NCBI RefSeq assembly: GCF_002573715.1
Contig: NZ_PDHM01000016.1
Span: 62,001 to 126,000, forward strand
Source: Paenibacillus sp. EZ-K15
GTDB taxonomy: Bacteria > Bacillota > Bacilli > Paenibacillales > Paenibacillaceae
Direction of reading: 5' to 3'
Length of the DNA stretch: 64,000 nucleotides
The position numbers and the translations under genes were made by a program. A model generated the notes under the pieces. That model saw nothing but the letters and a program-made list of their open reading frames with translations. It searched no databases and was not told where the DNA came from. Positions 33,474 through 41,605 of the stretch are shown piece after piece; within the stretch, counting starts at the first letter, position 1, and each line of letters starts with the position of its first letter.

Positions 33474-34601
33474 ATGTGGGAGCAAGCCATTATGGATGCG
33501 GTAGAAAAAACAAAGAGGAATATTGAACAATTCCCGATGAAGTTTCCTCATATTACGGAAGAGAAGCGTTACGAGTGGGGAGAAAGCAATGACTGGATTG
33601 AGGGATTCTATACCGGAATGATCTGGCTGTGCTATGAATATACGAAGGACCCGCTGTTTAAGGAAACGGCAATAGCCCAATTGGAGGATTATAAGCTGCG
33701 TCTTGAGGAGAAGCGACATCTGGATCATCACGATATCGGATTTCTGTATCTGCCCTCTGCCTTGGCAGCGTGGATCGTGGATGAACATGAAGAGGGTAAA
33801 CAGCTCGCTTTGAAAGCTGCGGATCATCTGATGCTGCGCTGGCGGGAAGAGGGACAGTATATTCAGGCCTGGGGCCGGGAGGGCGACGAGAAGAACGGCG
33901 GTCGTATTATCATCGATTGCATGATGAACATACCGCTGCTGTACTGGGCCTATGATCAGACGGGGAATGAGCGATACAAGCGCGTGGCCGTGGCGCACGC
34001 GGACAAGAGTCGACGCTACTTAATGCGGGGGGATGATTCGTCGTATCATACCTTTTACTTCAATCCGACAGATGGAACGCCCATCCGAGGAGGAACGCAT
34101 CAAGGATATCATGACGGCTCAACATGGACGCGCGGCCAGGCATGGGCCATCTACGGATTTGCGCTCTCATACCGCTATACCCGTGATCCGAAATATTTGG
34201 ATACGGCTTTACGTGCTGCCCGTTTCTTTATCGAATACCTGCCAGAGGATCATGTTGCGTATTGGGATTTTGACATTCCGATTGAAGAGGGTACGCCTCG
34301 CGATAGCTCCGCTTCCGCCATTGCGGCGTGCGGCATGCTGGAGATATTGGAGCATCTGGACGGAGAAGATGACAATAAAGGGCTATTGACAGAAGCCGTT
34401 GAGAAGTCGATGATATCTCTGGTAAACCGATATTCTACCATCGGTGAGGAGGGTGAGGAGGGCTTGATCAAGCATGGTTCCTATTACGTCAGAGGCGGTG
34501 CGGGGCCTGATGATTATATGATCTGGGGCGATTACTATTACCTCGAAGCCTTGCTGCGATTGACCAAAGGGATACCCGGCTATTGGTATGAGAGAGGTTA
34601 G
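33474..34601 (+). CDS. GH88 unsaturated glucuronyl hydrolase
   Basis: The 375-residue cytoplasmic enzyme hydrates the double bond of unsaturated uronic acid at the non-reducing end of di- and oligosaccharides made by polysaccharide lyases, releasing it. The two key aspartates of the family are at matching positions: Asp87 (LDHHDIGF) and Asp148 (RIIIDCMMNIPLL), equal within one residue to Asp88/Asp149 of Bacillus GL1 UGL. Also seen: TFYFNPTDGTPIRGGTHQGY and TWTRGQAWAIYGFALSYRYT, typical of GH88 rather than GH105. There is no signal peptide, so it acts on imported sugars. AAGGAGGTAG precedes the ATG by 7 bp. Confidence 0.92.
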   Translation: MWEQAIMDAVEKTKRNIEQFPMKFPHITEEKRYEWGESNDWIEGFYTGMIWLCYEYTKDPLFKETAIAQLEDYKLRLEEKRHLDHHDIGFLYLPSALAAWIVDEHEEGKQLALKAADHLMLRWREEGQYIQAWGREGDEKNGGRIIIDCMMNIPLLYWAYDQTGNERYKRVAVAHADKSRRYLMRGDDSSYHTFYFNPTDGTPIRGGTHQGYHDGSTWTRGQAWAIYGFALSYRYTRDPKYLDTALRAARFFIEYLPEDHVAYWDFDIPIEEGTPRDSSASAIAACGMLEILEHLDGEDDNKGLLTEAVEKSMISLVNRYSTIGEEGEEGLIKHGSYYVRGGAGPDDYMIWGDYYYLEALLRLTKGIPGYWYERG

Positions 34602-34626
34602 TATAATTGAATCTGTGAAACATATT

Positions 34627-34661
34627 GGGGATGCCGCGCGCTATGCGGCACTCCCTTTTTT
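34627..34661 (+). terminator. Terminator of the AraC-ABC-GH88 locus
   Basis: GGGGATGCCGC and GCGGCACTCCC pair with one internal mismatch; TTTTTT follows. Confidence 0.8.
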
Positions 34662-34774
34662 GTGTGAAATATCAGAGGATCATTGTTCACAATATACTCA
34701 TTAGCATTGTCAGAATGTCTTTGTTATGATGAGGAAGATTCAAATTTGAGATAAATGGTTTGGAGGAGATATGT

Positions 34775-35416
34775 GTGTTGAAACATGTGAAAGCTTCAGT
34801 CTTGCTGACCTTGGGTCTGCTGCTAATACTGGTGTTCCCGACTGCAACGTGGGCCCATTCCAAGCTGGAAACCAGTACGCCCGCGGCAGATACCAAGCTG
34901 ACGGAAAGCGTGCAGGAAGTAAGTCTGTCATTTAATGAAAATATCGATGAAAACTTGAGCACGCTCAAGATTAAGAATGCGCAAGGCGAATCGGTTGAAG
35001 TAGCGGAGGTCAAGATCAACCAGAATACCATGCTGGGAGCGCTGGCTGCACCGCTTCCATCCGGCTCCTATACGGTCGAATGGAAAATCGTGGGCGGCGA
35101 TGGACATCCCGTGGATGGAACATACGCCTTCGAGGTAGATGCCCCGGAAGCGGAAGTTACCCCGGAGACACCAGCAGGTACTGAAGAAACGCCTGCGGAT
35201 ACAGGAAATACACAGGATGAAACAGCACCAGCAGATAACACCGCTGCGGACAACACGGATCAGACGGCTGACCAGAATCAGCAGGCAGACAACACTTCTG
35301 CTACCGATACCGAACAATCGGCAGGCAGTGGGTCAACCGTGTGGATCGTCGTCATCGTGATTGTAGCAGTTGTTGCAGGATACTTTGGAATTAGAGCATC
35401 ACGGAAGAAAAAATAA
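34775..35416 (+). CDS. CopC-domain copper-binding membrane-anchored protein
   Basis: The 213-residue protein has a signal peptide ending WAHSKLE, so that a His becomes the mature N-terminus or lies close to it, as in CopC copper sites. The CopC domain (about residues 25-120) contains TSTPAADTKLTESVQEVSLSF and the second ligand region GGDGHPVDGTY. An acidic, Thr/Ala/Gln-rich spacer (about 125-185) and a C-terminal membrane segment with RASRKKK follow, so it is tethered outside. GTG at 34775 follows GGAGGAG. The copD-like gene starts at the base after its stop codon. Confidence 0.88.
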   Translation: MLKHVKASVLLTLGLLLILVFPTATWAHSKLETSTPAADTKLTESVQEVSLSFNENIDENLSTLKIKNAQGESVEVAEVKINQNTMLGALAAPLPSGSYTVEWKIVGGDGHPVDGTYAFEVDAPEAEVTPETPAGTEETPADTGNTQDETAPADNTAADNTDQTADQNQQADNTSATDTEQSAGSGSTVWIVVIVIVAVVAGYFGIRASRKKK

Positions 35417-36505
35417 ATGTCTTACTATTGGTTAGGTGAGCCGTTTCTATATTTAGCCTATGCCATGCTAGCAGGCATCACGGTACTATCCTTGGTACCG
35501 AAATCATATAAGCCGGAAATTTCAGTTCCGGCCTGGCTTGGCCCAGTGGCAGCAGCAGCCATCATCGTATTCGGATTTGTGCCGCTGCTGCAAATCATCA
35601 TGTTCTTCAAGGATGATATCGGGTTCTGGAAGTCCTTTAACAGCATCATGTTCAAGTTCAGCGAGGGCGAGCGTTACGCCTGGATTCTGGTTCTATCGAT
35701 CCTATTGGCGATTCTGACCATAATCGTTCGCCGGAAACCCGGTTCTGTATTACGCTGGCTTATGCCCATTGCCTTGCTGGGCATTGCGGTGGCCATGTCC
35801 TCGTTTAACCATGCGGCATCCCTGTTCGATGGCGTTGGACAGCTTGCATTCTTCGGCCATTTTACCGCGATGTCAATATGGACGGGGACGTTGCTGCTTA
35901 CAGGATGGTTCAGTGCGGATCAGGAGCGCTGGAGCGCATTTCTCAGATGGTTTCATCCATTAGCGGTCGCCTGCGTCATCGTTGTGATCGGATCGGGTCT
36001 GTTCCTGATGACGGCGGTGACGCCGGAGCCCATAAACAGCTGGACGCTGTCCTATGGGCAAGCTCTGCTGGTTAAGCATATTCTTATTCTGCCTCTGTTG
36101 GTGTTTGCCTTTGTTAATGGTTATCTCGTAAAGCGCAAGCTGCGCCGGGATTCTGGTTATCGTCCAGCGGCATGGGCAAGAAGTGAAGGAATTCTGATCT
36201 GGTTGATCTATATCGTCACCGGATATATGAACCAGCAGCCGGCTCCGCATGAGGTGATCGATACATTGGCCTCCTATGGTCCTGCTGCAACCTTTGTTTG
36301 GTTCCATCCCGGGTTTACGATTGGTGAACTGGCATTTACGTGGAGCTGGATTGGAATTCTTAGTCTGTGTCTCGGTCTTGCTCTTCTGTGGAATGTCGTG
36401 AACGTATTTCGCAGAAACCGGGCAGCTGCCGTCGGACTGTTAAGCGGCTTAGGCGGAGTTGTGTTGATCTATTGCGGTCTGATGTTCTCGGTTACCGCCG
36501 TTTAA
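35417..36505 (+). CDS. CopD family copper-import membrane protein
   Basis: The 362-residue protein has about eight to nine hydrophobic segments and the CopD core FNHAASLFDGVGQLAFFGHFTAMSIWTGTLLLTGW with metal-ligand-like His and the Trp-rich turn WFHPLAVACVIVVIGSGLF. CopC-CopD pairs (fused in YcnJ of B. subtilis) import copper. It starts directly after the copC stop codon without gap, so it is surely co-transcribed and translationally coupled. Confidence 0.88.
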   Translation: MSYYWLGEPFLYLAYAMLAGITVLSLVPKSYKPEISVPAWLGPVAAAAIIVFGFVPLLQIIMFFKDDIGFWKSFNSIMFKFSEGERYAWILVLSILLAILTIIVRRKPGSVLRWLMPIALLGIAVAMSSFNHAASLFDGVGQLAFFGHFTAMSIWTGTLLLTGWFSADQERWSAFLRWFHPLAVACVIVVIGSGLFLMTAVTPEPINSWTLSYGQALLVKHILILPLLVFAFVNGYLVKRKLRRDSGYRPAAWARSEGILIWLIYIVTGYMNQQPAPHEVIDTLASYGPAATFVWFHPGFTIGELAFTWSWIGILSLCLGLALLWNVVNVFRRNRAAAVGLLSGLGGVVLIYCGLMFSVTAV

Positions 36506-36521
36506 TATGGTTTAAATTTAC

Positions 36522-36556
36522 AAGGTCCTTGCTGTTTATGCAGCGGGATCTTTTTT
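36522..36556 (+). terminator. Terminator of copC-copD
   Basis: AAGGTCCTTGCTG and CAGCGGGATCTT pair with G-T pairs and one bulge; TTTTTT follows. Confidence 0.7.
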
Positions 36557-36657
36557 ATTGTTGAATGAGGAAGTTGGAACTGGATAAGGATGGTATACTG
36601 GGGAGTAAATAGATTATAGCTTTTACATACACTAACACTTCAAATGGGGGAAGTTAT

Positions 36658-37089
36658 ATGAACAATGAGAGACAAATTCGCTTAGCATCGCATTCGGATG
36701 CATCCGTCCTGGTCCGGTTGAACTGGGAGTTTAATGAAGTGCAAATGCCGCTTGCGGATGTTGAAGACCGATTAAAGCAATCGGGTGAAATTGTAGCCAT
36801 AGCTTATATGGGCGATGAAGCCGTAGGATTTGCCTGTGCTCAGTCCTTTCAATCTTTCTGTTATCGGGAGCTGATCGGTGAGATTACGGAAATGTACATT
36901 CAGGAGCGGGCGAGAAGGCAGGGGCTGGCGGGCTTGCTGATCGCTTTCCTGGAAGAACAATTGATTGCGCGTGGGGTTAAGACCGTAAAGGTGCTTACGG
37001 GTCATGATAATCATGGGGCCATCGGAGTATATGAGAAATCAGGTTATAAGCGGGAGGAAGAAGTGCTTCTGGAGAAAGAGCTGGGGTAA
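36658..37089 (+). CDS. GNAT family N-acetyltransferase
   Basis: The 143-residue protein has the GNAT motif ARRQGLAGLLIAFLEEQL (acetyl-CoA loop RRQGLA) after EITEMYIQE, and the end VLTGHDNHGAIGVYEKSGYKREE. The acceptor is unknown. GGGGGAAG precedes the ATG. It lies between the copper genes and the sensor kinase gene, with no evident link to either. Confidence 0.87.
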   Translation: MNNERQIRLASHSDASVLVRLNWEFNEVQMPLADVEDRLKQSGEIVAIAYMGDEAVGFACAQSFQSFCYRELIGEITEMYIQERARRQGLAGLLIAFLEEQLIARGVKTVKVLTGHDNHGAIGVYEKSGYKREEEVLLEKELG

Positions 37090-37159
37090 AATGTTGCCTG
37101 AGGTATAATGCTAACCAGGAATATTTCCATTGTTCGGTATGGGATTGGAGGTGAGCCTC

Positions 37160-38860
37160 ATGTTATGTGATAAAGACCAATACGTTGAAGAATTGCTCAT
37201 TCTGAAGACGATAGCGGAAAATTTGAATCAGAGCAACGATATGAAGCAAATGCTGCAGACGACACTTGAAAAACTGTTGGATTTAACCCAGCTTGAGACA
37301 GGATGGCTTTTTCTGGTCGAGGATCAACCTGACTATACCAAGATGGCTGATGTCAACCTTCCTCCTGCTTTGTCATGGGATAATCAAAAACCGATGCGAT
37401 GCGGAGACTGTCTATGCCTTCGCATGTATTGGGCAGGAACTTTAAATGAACCGGTTACGATTATTGAATGTGAACGTCTGCATAATGCCAAAGAGCAGTG
37501 CTGGGGAGAAACTCGAAATCTGACCCATCACGCCACGATTCCCCTTACGGTTCAAGGTAAACGGCTGGGACTTCTGAATGTGGGTTCGCCGGGCAAAGCG
37601 CATTTTAGCGAGGGAGAACTTGCGTTGTTACAATCCGTTGCTTATCAGATTGGAACTGCGATCGAGCGGACAAAACTGTCCGAGCAAAAGGAGAAACAGG
37701 CGGTGGACAGCATCGCCCGCTTCATCGTCGATTATTATGCCAAGGCAAGCAAAGTAACCAGATATCTTTGGAAAATTAACGATATGAAGAGAATGCTTGT
37801 GGCGATCGTGGAGCAGCTTGCTCATTCATTTGACTGGCCGTGCGTTGCCATGATTACGTCTGACGATGACAGCTTGTATCTTCGTACGGTCCATCAGAAT
37901 GGGCAGACGCAGAGCGGCAAGGAGCTGGTGCGTAAGGCTTCCAAAAAGTCCGCGCGAAAGTCAGGAATCGTACAACGTGCATATGAGGAACAGAACGTGG
38001 TGGTTCAGGAAGGCCTTCTCCGGGTGCTCCCGGGCGTTCAGCCCCATACGTATACGGCAGCAATACCATTAAAGCATCTTGAACGTATTTTTCAAACCTA
38101 TGAGACGATGGGGGTGCTCCTCATTGGCCGGGAGAGAGGCCCCTTCAGTGAACTGGAGGTTGAAATCTTAGAGGTGCTGGCTGAGCATATTTCACTGGCG
38201 ATTGAAAAGATTTGTTTATATTACGAGTGGCAGGATTTATTGTTGGTTGAAGAGAGGAACCGTTTGGCACGGGATCTTCATGATTCCGTCAATCAAAAGC
38301 TGTTCTCTCTTTCATTGCTTGCCCAAGGCGTTCGTGAGACGACCATACATGAGAACACGCATACGGCTGGGGCTATACATGATATTGGACAGCTGGCTCA
38401 AGAAACGCTCACCGAAATGCGGACGTTAATATGGCAGCTCCGACCTTCCGGAGATGCCAAAGGGATATTGGCTTCGCTGAAGGACTATGCCGAGAAACTT
38501 GGCATACAGCTGACGTTTCTCATGAAGGAAATCCCTGTTTTGACGAACCGGGTGGAAGAGACCCTGTATCGAATTGCGCAGGAGGCATTAAACAATATCA
38601 GCAAACACGCGGGAACGAATCGAGCCTGGATTCGAATGGAACAGGACGGCTCCTATCTATATATGAAAATATCGGATCAAGGCCGTGGATTCAACCCCGG
38701 ATCGCCTGAGCAGTGTCCCCGCTCATTTGGGCTTACCAGCATGAAGGAAAGAGCTTCTGAGGTACAAGGAACATTAAGCATTAGCAGTGAGGAAGGTACG
38801 GGGACGATGCTGACGATCATGATACCGTTGTGGACAAAGGAAGAGGTTGTGGATCAATGA
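37160..38860 (+). CDS. Sensor histidine kinase with Cys-bearing GAF domain (YhcY/AirS-like)
   Basis: The 566-residue soluble kinase has an N-terminal GAF domain (about 10-180), a second GAF-like region (about 205-355), a HisKA_3 domain with ARDLHDSVNQKL (phospho-His374) and an HATPase domain (EALNNISKHA, DQGRGFNPG, FGLTSMKERA). The first GAF carries Cys81, Cys84, Cys86, Cys104 and Cys114 (CGDCLC...ECERL...QCWGE), the pattern of AirS of S. aureus and YhcY of B. subtilis, where such cysteines hold a redox-active Fe-S cluster. It has no membrane segment. ATG at 37160 follows GGAGGTGAG. It overlaps the response regulator by 4 nt. Confidence 0.88.
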   Translation: MLCDKDQYVEELLILKTIAENLNQSNDMKQMLQTTLEKLLDLTQLETGWLFLVEDQPDYTKMADVNLPPALSWDNQKPMRCGDCLCLRMYWAGTLNEPVTIIECERLHNAKEQCWGETRNLTHHATIPLTVQGKRLGLLNVGSPGKAHFSEGELALLQSVAYQIGTAIERTKLSEQKEKQAVDSIARFIVDYYAKASKVTRYLWKINDMKRMLVAIVEQLAHSFDWPCVAMITSDDDSLYLRTVHQNGQTQSGKELVRKASKKSARKSGIVQRAYEEQNVVVQEGLLRVLPGVQPHTYTAAIPLKHLERIFQTYETMGVLLIGRERGPFSELEVEILEVLAEHISLAIEKICLYYEWQDLLLVEERNRLARDLHDSVNQKLFSLSLLAQGVRETTIHENTHTAGAIHDIGQLAQETLTEMRTLIWQLRPSGDAKGILASLKDYAEKLGIQLTFLMKEIPVLTNRVEETLYRIAQEALNNISKHAGTNRAWIRMEQDGSYLYMKISDQGRGFNPGSPEQCPRSFGLTSMKERASEVQGTLSISSEEGTGTMLTIMIPLWTKEEVVDQ

Positions 38861-39498
38861 AGATTAAAGTTCTCATCGTTGATGATCATCTTGTCGTATT
38901 AAGGGGGTTGCGTTATTTCCTGCAGACACAGCCCATGATCGAAATCGTAGATCAAGCCCTGAACGGGCTAGAGGCTCTGGATAAGGTAGAAAAGCTGCAG
39001 CCTGATGTGGTACTGATGGATCTGAAGATGCCGGAGATGGACGGAGTTGAAGCCACAAAGCGAATCACAAGCAAGTTTCCTCATATGAAAGTCATCATTC
39101 TCACCAGTTTTGCCGACCGGGATTCGGTTCTGCCGGCGATTAAAGCGGGAGCGATTGGATATCAACTGAAGGATATCGAGCCTAAAGTGTTGGTCGAAAC
39201 CATCATTGCTGCTGTAAACGGAAACCGCATGCTTCATCCTCAGGTAACAAACCAATTAATTGCTCATGTGGCGACAGATACCGAGGTTGTCAAAGGAATC
39301 GATATTCTGACTATCCGTGAGCAGCATGTTCTTGAACAGATTACGCTCGGAAGGAGTAACAAAGAAATCGCCGCAGAACTACATATTGCCGAGAAAACGG
39401 TAAAGACGCATATCACGCATATTCTGGGAAAAATGGAGGTACAGGATCGCACCCAGGCAGCGCTGTACGCGATAAGGAACCATTGGTTCGACATATAA
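38857..39498 (+). CDS. NarL/FixJ-type response regulator (YhcZ/AirR-like)
   Basis: The 213-residue protein has a receiver domain with the acidic pair VDDH, phospho-acceptor Asp55 (VVLMDLKMPEMDG), Thr/Ser in VIILTSFAD and Lys in YQLKDIE, and a LuxR-type helix-turn-helix (about 150-213, LTIREQHVLEQITLGRSNKEIAAELHIAEKTVKTH). It is phosphorylated by the kinase encoded just upstream and binds DNA as a dimer. The ATG overlaps the kinase stop codon (ATGA). Targets are unknown; a redox or oxygen response is inferred from the kinase. Confidence 0.92.
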   Translation: MKIKVLIVDDHLVVLRGLRYFLQTQPMIEIVDQALNGLEALDKVEKLQPDVVLMDLKMPEMDGVEATKRITSKFPHMKVIILTSFADRDSVLPAIKAGAIGYQLKDIEPKVLVETIIAAVNGNRMLHPQVTNQLIAHVATDTEVVKGIDILTIREQHVLEQITLGRSNKEIAAELHIAEKTVKTHITHILGKMEVQDRTQAALYAIRNHWFDI

Positions 39499-39520
39499 AC
39501 ATCAGACTATGGTCGTAGTG

Positions 39521-39549
39521 ACAGGTCTTATCTTCGGATAAGGCCTTTT
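39521..39549 (+). terminator. Terminator of the two-component operon
   Basis: AGGTCTTATC and GATAAGGCCT pair around the tetraloop TTCG; TTTTTT follows. Confidence 0.88.
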
Positions 39550-39672
39550 TTGTAGGGCTGATTTAGACCAGAGCTGGACGTAACCGGTCTGGAATTGGGT
39601 TTAAATGGAACTACAGGGAAGCAGGAAGTACACCCCTGTAGGCTTGTAATTGCTAAAAAGGAGGAATAAACA

Positions 39673-40488
39673 ATGACAATATTAGTTACAGGTGCGACAG
39701 GAAAAGTTGGTCGTCATGTTGTGAATGAGCTGCTAAGGACTGGACATCGCGTCAGGGCGCTCAGCCGATATCCGGCATCATCCAGATTACCTGCTGGCGT
39801 AGAAGTGGTTGCCGGTGATCTGAGTAACCCCGACACGCTGGTTCCAGCATTACGGGGTGTGACCGGCATCCATTTAATCACGACAGGAGCAGGCTACGTC
39901 CCGCTTACGACAGGGGAGGAGATTATTCGAATCGCGGAGGCTGCCGGAGTAAGGCGCGTCAGCGTACTGTGGGACGGAAAGAAAGGGACGGTGGAGGAAG
40001 CACTAGAATCGAGTAGTCTGGAATGGACACAGCTGCAGCCGGTAGATTACATGTCCAATGTTATGAACTGGAGAGAATCGATACGAACGGAGGGTGTTGT
40101 ACGAGATATGTTTGATGATTCGTTAAATGCTTCGATCCATGAGCGGGATATCGGACGGGTGGCTGCAGTTGTCCTGTCGGAGGACGTCCATGCGGGCAAA
40201 ATTTATCCCCTAACCGGTCCCGAGGCGCTAACGGTTCCTGACAAGGTGCAGATTCTTAGTCACTTTATCGGTAAAGATGTAAAGTTTATTCAGTTAACCG
40301 AAGAGCAGGAGCGCAAACGAATGGCCGAACTTGGGGTTGATAAGGGCGTCATCGATTACGTTATCAACTGGTACAAGAATCCACCGATCGAAGCATACAC
40401 CGTCAATCAAACGGTTGAACAAATAACAGGACATCCTGCAAGAACGTTTGCCGAGTGGGCGGAAGAGCACGCAAGATACTTCAAATGA
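39673..40488 (+). CDS. NmrA-like NAD(P)-binding oxidoreductase
   Basis: The 271-residue atypical SDR starts with the nucleotide motif VTGATGKVGRHVVNELL and contains LSNPDTLVPALRGVTGIHLIT and TQLQPVDYMSNVMNW, typical of the NmrA/QorB-like group. Related proteins reduce quinones or act as redox sensors; a catalytic role is unproven. GGAGGAATAAAC precedes the ATG. It converges with the AraC regulator gene (43 bp between stop codons). Confidence 0.85.
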   Translation: MTILVTGATGKVGRHVVNELLRTGHRVRALSRYPASSRLPAGVEVVAGDLSNPDTLVPALRGVTGIHLITTGAGYVPLTTGEEIIRIAEAAGVRRVSVLWDGKKGTVEEALESSSLEWTQLQPVDYMSNVMNWRESIRTEGVVRDMFDDSLNASIHERDIGRVAAVVLSEDVHAGKIYPLTGPEALTVPDKVQILSHFIGKDVKFIQLTEEQERKRMAELGVDKGVIDYVINWYKNPPIEAYTVNQTVEQITGHPARTFAEWAEEHARYFK

Positions 40489-40531
40489 TAAGAAAAGGAA
40501 TTCACTATTTGCTGGAGCGTGCGGTCGTTTA

Positions 40532-41401
40532 TCAATGATGCTGAACATCGCTCCGGTATTGACCAGGCGTGAGCCCTGTATTCCGCTTAAACACCGAATG
40601 GAAAGAATGCATGTCCTTATAACCGACCTTCTCGGCAATTGTACTGATTTTGTCGGGGGTGGTGCGCAGCAGCTCGCGGCTCATTCGAATGCGTACGGTC
40701 TGCAGATAGTGATGCCAGCTCTGGCCTGTATACCGGCGGAATAACCGCTGCAGGTGGCGTTCGCTGAATCCGCTGATCTGTGCAAGCTGCGTCAAAGTGA
40801 GCTCTTGCATGTACTGCCCCTCCACGTATTGAAGAATATCATGAAAGGAGTGGTGTTGAGGCTCTGATGTCATGGGTTGTGAATGTTCAATGGCCCGGTT
40901 GAACTCTATGATTAGCTGTAGCAGCAGCGTGTGCAGATAAACGGCAGAACCGCTGCCTGGCATGGCATTTTGTTCATAGAGGGAGCCAAAGAGCCTCTCG
41001 AAGCGATCATGACGGTCCATAATCGCGTGGTACCCAAGGGATCCATCTTCCATACGTTTCAAAAAGGGTGCCGTATCCGAACCCGATGCAAAAGCAATCA
41101 GTTTGGGCAGCAGCTGTACGGAGAATATGCAATTGTTCACAATGAGCGGTTTCCCGTTCGCAGCGGTGGGTCTAAATACGTGAGGCATTCCGAGTGGTAT
41201 ATAGAACATTTGACCTTTGCGTACGCGCTGTACCGAGTTCTCCAGGTGATGAAAGCCTTCACCCTCCGCAATATATGCAATCTCCAGAAAATCATGGTTA
41301 TGGTAAGAGCCTGTAAAATTCTCCACGTTGCGATTCACATACATCAAGGTGTCGTCCTGGAAAAAGGTATCTCCGTAATAGGTTTCCATCGGTCGTTTCA
41401 T
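40532..41401 (-). CDS. AraC family regulator with cupin sensor (rhamnosidase locus)
   Basis: The 289-residue protein has an N-terminal cupin arm (about 30-110: SYHNHDFLEIAYIAEGEGFHHLE, KGQMFYIPLGMPHVF) and a C-terminal double helix-turn-helix (about 190-285: LTLTQLAQISGFSERHLQRLF and ISTIAEKVGYKDMHSFHSVF, FKRNTGLTPGQYR). RhaS/RhaR-like architecture suggests binding of a sugar in the cupin. It is divergent from the GH78 alpha-L-rhamnosidase gene with about 200 bp between them, so it probably activates that gene. Confidence 0.9.
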   Translation of the reverse strand: MKRPMETYYGDTFFQDDTLMYVNRNVENFTGSYHNHDFLEIAYIAEGEGFHHLENSVQRVRKGQMFYIPLGMPHVFRPTAANGKPLIVNNCIFSVQLLPKLIAFASGSDTAPFLKRMEDGSLGYHAIMDRHDRFERLFGSLYEQNAMPGSGSAVYLHTLLLQLIIEFNRAIEHSQPMTSEPQHHSFHDILQYVEGQYMQELTLTQLAQISGFSERHLQRLFRRYTGQSWHHYLQTVRIRMSRELLRTTPDKISTIAEKVGYKDMHSFHSVFKRNTGLTPGQYRSDVQHH

Positions 41402-41605
41402 CGTACATGCTCCTTATCATTAATCGTAGGATAGATGTCTGTTATGCCACATCGAATTGTCCGTTATCCCCATAATTCCACGTTCAGGTTCACTTATAAT
41501 AATAGTTGAAATAGATACGGTTAGGGAAGAGCATATCCCGGGTTGCGACCTATAAAACATGATAGTTGGGCTAACCCTTAATGAAGGTGAACGGAGGAAT
41601 GTTCT

